From assembly GCA_015233285.1 (NCBI GenBank), contig JADFYA010000170.1, positions 1-7,655 of the forward strand: a stretch of 7,655 nt of DNA. The letters are read 5' to 3'. Position numbers and translations under genes: made by a program. Numbering within the stretch: the first letter of the stretch is position 1; every line of letters begins with the position of its first letter. The DNA comes from Deltaproteobacteria bacterium. GTDB taxonomy: Bacteria; Desulfobacterota; JADFXK01. Shown in pieces: positions 1-5,576 of the stretch. Below the pieces are notes generated by a model. The model was not told where the DNA came from, did not search any database, and was given only the letters and a program-made list of their open reading frames with translations.

Positions 1-114
1 ATTGTCGATGCCGGGGACGTGATCGAGGGCGTCTGCAAGCTCAAAGATCGTCTGCTGGTTATTTTGAATGCCAAGAGTTTCTTGCGAATAATAGAAAAGG
101 GCAGGAGCCGCTAA
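1..114 (+). CDS. cheW: CheW coupling protein, C-terminal fragment
   Basis: The window opens inside a reading frame that gives 37 residues and a TAA stop at 112-114. The fragment contains IEGVCKLKDRLLVILN, which matches the last strands of the CheW SH3-like fold, where the family has a 'GV.KL.DRLL.LLD' type sequence, followed by a short helix and a basic tail (IIEKGRSR). CheW is a soluble adaptor that links chemoreceptors to the CheA kinase. The start and the first three quarters of the gene lie outside the window. The same motif ends the CheW-like domain of CheA and CheV, so a larger protein ending in this domain cannot be excluded. The short tail and the receptor gene 56 bases downstream favour plain CheW. 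The pair are probably co-transcribed. Confidence 0.82.
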   Translation: MVDAGDVIEGVCKLKDRLLVILNAKSFLRIIEKGRSR

Positions 115-158
115 CCCGCAACCCGCAACGTTTTTAATGTGACAACATATATTTCTAG

Positions 159-165
159 AAGGAGG
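159..165 (+). promoter_or_regulatory. Ribosome binding site of the receptor gene
   Basis: AAGGAGG is a perfect match to the anti-Shine-Dalgarno sequence. It lies five bases before the ATG at 171 and fixes that start. An out-of-frame ATG at 167-169 is too close to be used. Confidence 0.85.
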
Positions 166-170
166 AATGG

Positions 171-2300
171 ATGAGCAATTTGAAACTGGCGACTAGAATC
201 GGGCTGGGATTTGGCGTATTGATTTTATTGGCGGTGGCGCTTGGTACCCTGGCGGTGGTTAATATGAAATCAGCGGAACATCGGGCCGCGGAGTTGGCTC
301 AAGAATACATGCCGGAAGTAGATTTAGCCAGCACTCTACAAGTGAATTTCATGGAGATGAGATTCGGCGTCCGCGGATATTCCTTATCCCACCAGGAGAG
401 CTATCTAAAGATTGCGATGGACGCCCTGGCCAAGATTAAGAAGAATATTCAAGATTGTAAGGACCTGGCTACTAAATACCCCCTGCTGGTTAAACTGCGA
501 GAAAATATTGGTAAGGTTGATAGTGACATAGTGGAATATGAAAAACTAATTAATGATACCGTGATCCGGAATAAAGAGATCTCTGAAATTAGAAAACGCC
601 TGGATGCCGCGGCTAAGAAATGCATGGATCATTCTTATGAATATTTGAATGGTCAAAATGCAAAGATAGAAAAGGAGGTAAAATCCGGGGCCGATGCGAA
701 CCTGGTGTTTGAACGGATTAAAAAAATAACGGTAATTAATGATACCATTGACCTGGTCAACTTTGTCCGCATCGCTAATTTTAAGGCTCAGGCAGCTAAT
801 GACATCAATATGTTAAAAGAAGCCTTCGGAAAATTCTCTGAGATAGAAAAGAAAATGGATGATCTCAAACCCCTCACCACTCAAGACGTTGACTTGGCGC
901 GAATGGCCGGTGTCAAGGCCGGCGCCATGGAATACAAACAAGCTATCTCTGATTATATTAAGAATTATGAGGAAATGGGACAATTGAATGAAAAGCGGAA
1001 CACTTTTGCTATTCGGATAATGGGGATGGCCAGCAGCACGGCTGACGCCGGACTTAAACAGGCCGGAGAACGGGCCAATATATCCATGTCGACTTTGTCC
1101 CAAGCCTCTATGGTGATGATCATCGGGTTGATCGTGGCTATTATTTTGGGCGTCATCATTGCCATAGGTATCGCTAAGGGAATTATCAACCCGATCAGTA
1201 AAGTGGTGGAGCTGGCCAACGCCATCGCGGCCGGCGATCTGACCAACCGGCTGAATATGACCACCAAGGATGAAATCGGCGATATGGCCCGCGCTTTAGA
1301 TAAGTCGAGCGACCAGTTGGTCTCCATGATCAGGCTGATTCAGGAAAACGCCAAGAGCCTGGCCTCCCAATCGGAGGAGTTGTCCACCGTGTCTTCCACC
1401 CTGGTGGCCAATTCGGAACAAATGACCGCTCAGTCCAACAACGTGGCCGGGGCCACGGAACAGATGTCTACCAACATTAATACCATGGCCTCTGCGGCGG
1501 AAGAAATGAGCGTCAATATCTCCACCGTGTCCTCGGCAGCGGAGCAGATGTCCCAGAACATGAACACCGTGGCCAGCGCCATAGAAGAGATGACGATGTC
1601 CATAAACGATGTCTCCAAAAGTGCTGAAGATGGGGCCAAGATCTCTAAAAAAGCCACCCAAATGTCGTCAGAGGCGACCACGACCATGAATACCCTAGGC
1701 GGTGCGGCCCATGCCATCGGTAAGGTGACCGAAGTGATCAAGCGGATTGCCGAGCAAACCAATCTCCTGGCCCTGAATGCCACCATCGAGGCCGCCTCGG
1801 CCGGTGACGCGGGCAAGGGGTTTGCCGTCGTGGCCAATGAGATCAAAGAACTGGCCAATCAAAGCGCCCAGGCCGCGGAAGACATTGCCAATAAGATTGA
1901 AGGAGTCCAACTGAATACCAAAGAGGCGGTCGAAGTCATTAAGCAAGTATCTGAAATTATAAATAATATTAGTGAATCAGTCGAAATTATTTCCACTTCC
2001 GTAGATCAGCAAACCAAGGCGGCCAATGAGATTTCATCCAACGTCTCCCAGGCGGCCACCGGGGTGAACGACATTGCCGGCTCCATTGCCGAAGTGGCCA
2101 AAGGTGCCAACGATATGTCCCGGAATGTGGGGGAAGCGGCTAAAGGGGCCAATGAAGTGTCGGCGAATATCCAGGGGGTCAGCCAGGCCTCGGTGGACAG
2201 CAACTCCAGCGCCCGTCAGGTTAACCTGTCCGCCTCGGAATTGGCCAAAGTAGCCGGTCAACTGTCCGAAGTGGCCAACAAGTTCAGGATCAGCCGGTAA
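171..2300 (+). CDS. Methyl-accepting chemotaxis protein with a helical bimodular (HBM)-like sensor domain
   Basis: A 709-residue transmembrane chemoreceptor. It has a short cytoplasmic N-terminus, membrane helix 1 at about 10-30, an all-helical extracytoplasmic sensor at about 31-313, membrane helix 2 at about 314-335, a HAMP domain at about 336-388 (P341, D367EIG) and a long signalling coiled coil at 389-709. The hairpin tip at 528-560 reads EQTNLLALNATIEAASAGD and then GKGFAVVANEI, the CheA/CheW contact region of all such receptors. The sensor contains two similar halves (about 55-153 and 193-285, each with VNF and later an EY[EK] motif), as expected of the HBM family typified by McpS. The ligand cannot be read from the sequence. 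EE/EQ pairs every 14 residues from 402 to 473 are probable CheR/CheB substrate sites. The C-terminus (NKFRISR) lacks the NWETF-type tether for CheR. cheB and cheR follow directly. The family call is firm; the HBM subtype is less certain than a generic four-helix-bundle sensor. Confidence 0.96.
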   Translation: MSNLKLATRIGLGFGVLILLAVALGTLAVVNMKSAEHRAAELAQEYMPEVDLASTLQVNFMEMRFGVRGYSLSHQESYLKIAMDALAKIKKNIQDCKDLATKYPLLVKLRENIGKVDSDIVEYEKLINDTVIRNKEISEIRKRLDAAAKKCMDHSYEYLNGQNAKIEKEVKSGADANLVFERIKKITVINDTIDLVNFVRIANFKAQAANDINMLKEAFGKFSEIEKKMDDLKPLTTQDVDLARMAGVKAGAMEYKQAISDYIKNYEEMGQLNEKRNTFAIRIMGMASSTADAGLKQAGERANISMSTLSQASMVMIIGLIVAIILGVIIAIGIAKGIINPISKVVELANAIAAGDLTNRLNMTTKDEIGDMARALDKSSDQLVSMIRLIQENAKSLASQSEELSTVSSTLVANSEQMTAQSNNVAGATEQMSTNINTMASAAEEMSVNISTVSSAAEQMSQNMNTVASAIEEMTMSINDVSKSAEDGAKISKKATQMSSEATTTMNTLGGAAHAIGKVTEVIKRIAEQTNLLALNATIEAASAGDAGKGFAVVANEIKELANQSAQAAEDIANKIEGVQLNTKEAVEVIKQVSEIINNISESVEIISTSVDQQTKAANEISSNVSQAATGVNDIAGSIAEVAKGANDMSRNVGEAAKGANEVSANIQGVSQASVDSNSSARQVNLSASELAKVAGQLSEVANKFRISR
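1359..1610 (+). repeat. Six 14-residue repeats in the receptor's N-terminal signalling arm
   Basis: Residues 397-480 of the receptor divide into six 14-residue units, each with an acidic/amide pair at the same place: E402-E403, E416-Q417, E430-Q431, E444-E445, E458-Q459 and E472-E473. E486-D487 is a degenerate seventh. The repeat is seen in the protein. The codons have diverged, so it is not a recent DNA duplication. Fourteen residues is two coiled-coil heptads, so every pair falls on the same helix face, as needed for methylation sites. Confidence 0.8.
2022..2189 (+). repeat. Four 14-residue repeats in the receptor's C-terminal signalling arm
   Basis: Residues 618-673 form four 14-residue units with N-E or N-D pairs at 619-620, 633-634, 647-648 and 661-662 (ANEIS, VNDIA, ANDMS, ANEVS). 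This segment is on the return helix of the hairpin and, by distance from the tip near residue 540, roughly faces the 14-residue repeats of the outgoing helix. AANEIS at 617-622 also resembles a methylation site. Confidence 0.65.
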
Positions 2301-2335
2301 CAGGAACACACCGGCCGGGAATGTCTCAGACCAAA

Positions 2336-2363
2336 CCCAGGGCGGCGCTTGGCTGCCCCTGGG
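2336..2363 (+). other. Stem-loop between the receptor gene and cheB
   Basis: CCCAGGGCGGC at 2336-2346 pairs with GCTGCCCCTGGG at 2352-2363. This makes an 11-base-pair GC-rich stem with one bulged C (2356), one G-T pair and the five-base loop GCTTG. No run of T follows (CTAACATATGG), so it is not a classical intrinsic terminator. It could be an RNA-stability or processing element that sets the ratio of receptor to CheB/CheR message, or a weak attenuator. The pairing is read directly from the sequence; the function is inference. Confidence 0.5.
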
Positions 2364-2468
2364 CTAACATATGGAACTTCTTCGGACTATGGCCAGATTG
2401 TGGTATTCAGTATAGGCCCGGCCGGCCGCAATCCGGAGGGGATAACAATTGGAGATATGGGCAATTTC

Positions 2469-3575
2469 ATGGCTGAAAGACTTAAGATATTAATCATTGA
2501 CGATTCAATAATTTTTCGTAATGCCATCGCCAGTGCGCTATCCGGCGAAAACGATATCGAAGTGACCGGGACGGCCCATAACGGGGCCAGGGGCATCGAA
2601 TTAATTAAGCTGAAACCTCCCGATTTGGTGACCTGTGACGTAGAAATGCCGGTCATGGATGGTTTGGCGACCCTTAAAGCCATCCAGGAGTATAATGCCG
2701 CCCATCCGGACCTGCCCGACATTGGTGTGATCATGGTCAGTTCGGTCACCACCAAAGGGGCCGAGGTTACGATTAATGCCTTGGAGTACGGGGCCTTCGA
2801 TTTTGTGACCAAGCCCGATGGAAAGAACTCCCAGGAAAACACGGCCTATTTACGGCGGCAGTTGCTGGTTAAAATTCGACTATTCGCCTTGAGACGGTCT
2901 GCCGCGGCTCAAAGGAAAAAGGCCCAGGCTTCCGGTCTCGCCGCCCAACTACCCCCTCCGCCGCCTCGGGCGACTCCTGCTTCTGTGCCTGCCGGCCAGA
3001 TCAAAGCCGTTATTATAGGTGTCTCCACGGGTGGCCCCAGGGCCTTGTCGGCAATTATGCCGGAGTTATCCAACACGGTTGATTTGCCTATTTTTATCGT
3101 GCAACATATGCCCCCGACCTTTACCCAGTCGCTGGCTGAAAGCCTCAATAACAAATGCAGGCATCAGGTAATCGAAGGCCGCCATAATGACATAGTTGAT
3201 AACGGCTGGGCCTATATTGCTCCGGGTGGCCGCCACATGTTGGTCAGAAAGAACACCTTGGGTCAGGTTATGACGACCATTAACGATCAGCCGCCGGAAA
3301 ACGGGTGCCGGCCTTCCGTGGACGTCCTGTTCAGGTCTGCCGCGGCTGCTTACGGAGGTGACGTCGTGGCCATTATTCTTACCGGGATGGGCAATGACGG
3401 GACTAAGAGTCTGGGCCCGCTGAAACGGGCCGGCGCCTATGTCATCGCCCAAGATGAAGCCACCAGTGTGGTTTGGGGTATGCCGGGATCGGCCGTGGCC
3501 TCCGGCCAGGTGGATGACGTCCTGCCGTTGGATAAAATCCCGACTGCGGTGGGCAGACTAACCGGGAAGAGATGA
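2469..3575 (+). CDS. cheB: Chemotaxis protein-glutamate methylesterase/glutamine deamidase
   Basis: A 368-residue cytoplasmic enzyme that hydrolyses glutamyl methyl esters, and usually deamidates glutamines, on chemoreceptors, opposing CheR. The receiver domain is at about 1-125, with acidic pocket D11-D12, phospho-acceptor D57 in CDVEMPVMDG, T/S switch region V90-SS and K115 in VTKPDG. A linker at about 145-177 contains five consecutive prolines (162-166). The C-terminal catalytic domain at 178-368 keeps the triad: S186 in GVSTGGP, H213 in VQHMP and D310 in GMGNDG. The ATG at 2469 is chosen because MAERLKILIIDDS begins as CheB proteins normally do. Alternatives are ATG 2457 (four residues longer) and TTG 2349 (40 longer). 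None has ideal ribosome-binding spacing: GGAG at 2451-2454 is 14 bases before the chosen ATG. The gene is probably in an operon with the receptor before it and cheR, which starts 10 bases after its stop. Confidence 0.96.
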   Translation: MAERLKILIIDDSIIFRNAIASALSGENDIEVTGTAHNGARGIELIKLKPPDLVTCDVEMPVMDGLATLKAIQEYNAAHPDLPDIGVIMVSSVTTKGAEVTINALEYGAFDFVTKPDGKNSQENTAYLRRQLLVKIRLFALRRSAAAQRKKAQASGLAAQLPPPPPRATPASVPAGQIKAVIIGVSTGGPRALSAIMPELSNTVDLPIFIVQHMPPTFTQSLAESLNNKCRHQVIEGRHNDIVDNGWAYIAPGGRHMLVRKNTLGQVMTTINDQPPENGCRPSVDVLFRSAAAAYGGDVVAIILTGMGNDGTKSLGPLKRAGAYVIAQDEATSVVWGMPGSAVASGQVDDVLPLDKIPTAVGRLTGKR

Positions 3576-3585
3576 GTTATCGGGA

Positions 3586-4494
3586 ATGGAACTGTCACAG
3601 GCGGATTTTCAAAATATAAGAGAATACATTTACAAGATTTGTGGCTTGGACATAAAAGAAGACAAGAAGTACCTTATACGTCAGAGGTTAGGAACGCTCG
3701 TCTTGGAAGCAGGCTGCAAAAATTTTGCCGAGTTCTATGAAAAACTGGTGAGAGAGAATTCGGCTCCAATGAAGGACAAGGTAATTGGAGCCATCACCAC
3801 CAATGAGACATCGTTTTTCCGGGACAAACACCCATTTGATACCTTTAAGAATTATATCCTGCCCATACTCGGCGAACTGATCAAGGTCAGAAAAAGCCGT
3901 TCCATGGACATCAAAGGGCCGAAGGTGCGCATTTGGTGTGCGGCTGCGTCAACCGGCCAGGAGCCATACAGCCTGGCCATTCTAATCCATGAGTTCGTCC
4001 AGATTAATCGTTTCTTTGGAATTTCAACCAGCGACTTCGGGATTCAGGCTACGGATATCTCACCGGAGGTCTTGTCTAAGGCCATTGCCGGAGAATATAA
4101 CGCCGTAGAAGTCTCACGCGGGTTGACCCCGGATCAGCGGGCCAAGTACTTCGTCAAGGCGGGAAACTCGTTGGTCATTCAGAGCTGGATTCGGAGTATG
4201 GTTGATTTTCGCCGGGCCAACCTGGTTGAGCCGTTTATGTTGTTTGGTAACTTTGACGTAATTCTATGTCGAAACGTCTTGATTTATTTTGACGACGAGA
4301 CAAAAAAAAAGATTCTCGACAAGTTTTTTAATTCCTTGAATGAAAATGGCTTGTTGATGCTTGGGGCGTCGGAGAACATGTTTACGCTGACCAGTAAGTT
4401 TCAACCCATCCGCGTCGGTGACACGAACCTGTATCAGAAGAAGTGTTCCCCTCCATCCAACCTTCCACCGGTTCAACCCCAAATTAAGCCTTGA
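3586..4494 (+). CDS. cheR: Chemotaxis protein-glutamate O-methyltransferase
   Basis: A 302-residue S-adenosylmethionine-dependent methyltransferase that methylates receptor glutamates during adaptation. A helical N-terminal CheR domain (about 1-75) is followed by the family signature TTNETSFFRD at 71-80, the SAM-binding loop WCAAASTGQEPYS at 117-129, the acidic ATDIS at 155-159 (D157) and the late motif FDVILCRNVLIYFD at 223-236. All are intact. The C-terminus carries a proline-rich tail of about 18 residues (from about 285) beyond the usual end of the fold. Only 10 bases separate the gene from cheB and the Shine-Dalgarno match is weak (GGGA directly before the ATG), so translation coupled to cheB is likely. 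A run of nine A at 4302-4310 encodes K240-K242. The receptor in this cluster has no pentapeptide tether, so CheR probably binds the receptor body directly. Confidence 0.96.
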   Translation: MELSQADFQNIREYIYKICGLDIKEDKKYLIRQRLGTLVLEAGCKNFAEFYEKLVRENSAPMKDKVIGAITTNETSFFRDKHPFDTFKNYILPILGELIKVRKSRSMDIKGPKVRIWCAAASTGQEPYSLAILIHEFVQINRFFGISTSDFGIQATDISPEVLSKAIAGEYNAVEVSRGLTPDQRAKYFVKAGNSLVIQSWIRSMVDFRRANLVEPFMLFGNFDVILCRNVLIYFDDETKKKILDKFFNSLNENGLLMLGASENMFTLTSKFQPIRVGDTNLYQKKCSPPSNLPPVQPQIKP

Positions 4495-4557
4495 TTCCGG
4501 CCCGGACGCGCCTGGGAAAGGCCGCCGGTTTCAAGAAGGTTTCGATAGTTATGAATT

Positions 4558-5532
4558 CTATCTGGCAGCGTAGTACTTCAGGTCGTGGGCAACCATTTCT
4601 TGAATCAAAGATTTGAAGTCAATGGTGCTTTCCCAGCCCAGGATTTGTTTAGCCTTGGTCGCATCTCCAACCATTAAGACCGCATCCTGGAATTTGCCGA
4701 GGCCGGTGTCTGTTTCCAGGTACTTGTAAGGATCCAACCCACAATAATCAAAAGCAATTTCTAAGCAATCCCGGACTGAATGAGTCGTTCCCGTGGCGAT
4801 GACGTAATCATCGGGTTTATCTTGCTGAAGCATTAGCCGCATGGCGCGGACATACTCCCGGCTGTGGCCCCAGTCGCGTCTGGCCTCTATATTGCCCAGC
4901 CCTATTTTGTCCTTAATTCCCAGCTTGATCTGGGCGGCATGGGCGGTTATTTTTCTGGTCACAAACGCGGCGCCGCGGCGGGGAGATTCGTGATTGTATA
5001 AGATTCCGCAACTGGCGTGCAATCCGTGCCTTTCCCGGTAATACTTGGTCATAAAATAGCCGGTGACCTTGGAAATTCCATAGGGTGACCGGGGATTAAA
5101 GGGAGTGTGTTCGGTCTGGGGGGTCTCCCTCGCGTTGCCGAACATCTCACTTGAGCCGGCGAAAAAGAGCCTGGTCTTGGGGCAAAGCAGGAGGATCGCG
5201 GATAGGATATTCTGAATGCCCAGGATATTGATTTGGGTTACGGCAAACTCTTCCTCCAGGGACGAGCCGACCTGACTGTAGCCACCCAGATGATAACACT
5301 CGTCTGGGCGAGTTTTCTCCAACGCGGCAAATATGCTGGGAAAACTTTCCAGAGAGCCGTAATGTAATTGTATCTTATCCAGTACCTGGCTGAGGTTGCC
5401 GAACCGGTGTTCCTGGTGCTCATCGGCCATCCGGCGGACAAAGCCATGGACTTGATAACCCTGGGAGAGCAAAAGTTCGGCCAGATACGAACCATCTTGC
5501 CCGGATATTCCGGTGATAAAGGCTTTTTTCAA
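4558..5532 (-). CDS. gmd: GDP-mannose 4,6-dehydratase
   Basis: A 324-residue cytoplasmic short-chain dehydrogenase/reductase-type sugar nucleotide enzyme. It converts GDP-D-mannose to GDP-4-keto-6-deoxymannose, the precursor of GDP-fucose, GDP-rhamnose and GDP-perosamine used in surface polysaccharides. The NADP-binding loop is G8ISGQDG14, followed by HGFVRR at 29-34. The catalytic SSE is at 127-129 and the YxxxK at Y151/K155 within SPYGISK. NHESPRRG, FVTRKIT and ARRDWGHSREYVRAM are Gmd hallmarks that separate it from other epimerases. Length and the RR...EHR...SLESF spacing fit the shorter Gmd subfamily better than the roughly 370-residue enterobacterial form. The start is TTG at 5532. It is supported by AGGAG seven bases upstream and by the need to keep the Rossmann strand; no upstream ATG is required. 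The gene lies 44 bases downstream of polA and converges with cheR (63-base gap). No GDP-fucose synthase or reductase partner is visible. Confidence 0.93.
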   Translation of the reverse strand: MKKAFITGISGQDGSYLAELLLSQGYQVHGFVRRMADEHQEHRFGNLSQVLDKIQLHYGSLESFPSIFAALEKTRPDECYHLGGYSQVGSSLEEEFAVTQINILGIQNILSAILLLCPKTRLFFAGSSEMFGNARETPQTEHTPFNPRSPYGISKVTGYFMTKYYRERHGLHASCGILYNHESPRRGAAFVTRKITAHAAQIKLGIKDKIGLGNIEARRDWGHSREYVRAMRLMLQQDKPDDYVIATGTTHSVRDCLEIAFDYCGLDPYKYLETDTGLGKFQDAVLMVGDATKAKQILGWESTIDFKSLIQEMVAHDLKYYAAR

Positions 5533-5539
5533 TTTCGAT

Positions 5540-5544
5540 CTCCT
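5540..5544 (-). promoter_or_regulatory. Ribosome binding site that fixes the TTG start of gmd
   Basis: On the minus strand AGGAG lies seven bases before the TTG at 5532-5530. The optimal spacing, and the lack of an in-frame ATG before the nucleotide-binding loop, make TTG the initiator. Confidence 0.8.
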
Positions 5545-5576
5545 ATATAAAGATGGCGTCGCCCTTCCTTAATTTT

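Noticed and set aside
113..130. Tandem AACCCGC repeat at the end of cheW
   Set aside because: Two seven-base copies (113-126) and a partial third overlap the stop codon. It is too short to indicate a protein-binding array.
125..158. Promoter for the receptor gene (TATATT near 148-153)
   Set aside because: No acceptable -35 element lies at 16-18 bases, and no sigma-28 or sigma-54 consensus is visible. The gene is probably co-transcribed with cheW.
813..2309. Several open frames of 65-142 codons antisense to the receptor gene
   Set aside because: They lie opposite repetitive, low-complexity coding sequence, have no recognisable domains or ribosome binding sites, and overlap one another. They are shadows of the receptor gene.
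2311..2427. Palindromes CCGGCCGG (2311-2318) and GGCCGGCC (2420-2427) flanking the receptor/cheB gap
   Set aside because: Short GC palindromes are expected in this base composition, and I see no repeat structure or insertion signature around them.
2440..2450. GGATAACAATT, identical to half of the E. coli lac operator
   Set aside because: Only one half-site is present, with no symmetric partner and no LacI-family gene nearby. A match of this length by eye is best treated as chance.
2349..2468. Longer cheB beginning at TTG 2349
   Set aside because: The added 40 residues resemble no CheB N-terminus, the TTG lies in the loop of the 2336-2363 hairpin, and receiver domains normally begin a few residues before the ILIIDDS strand. 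ATG 2469 is preferred.
4495..4557. Possible bidirectional terminator between cheR and gmd
   Set aside because: The best pairing, CCGGC at 4497-4501 with GCCGG at 4524-4528, is five base pairs over a 22-base loop with only a short TTT nearby. This is too weak to call.
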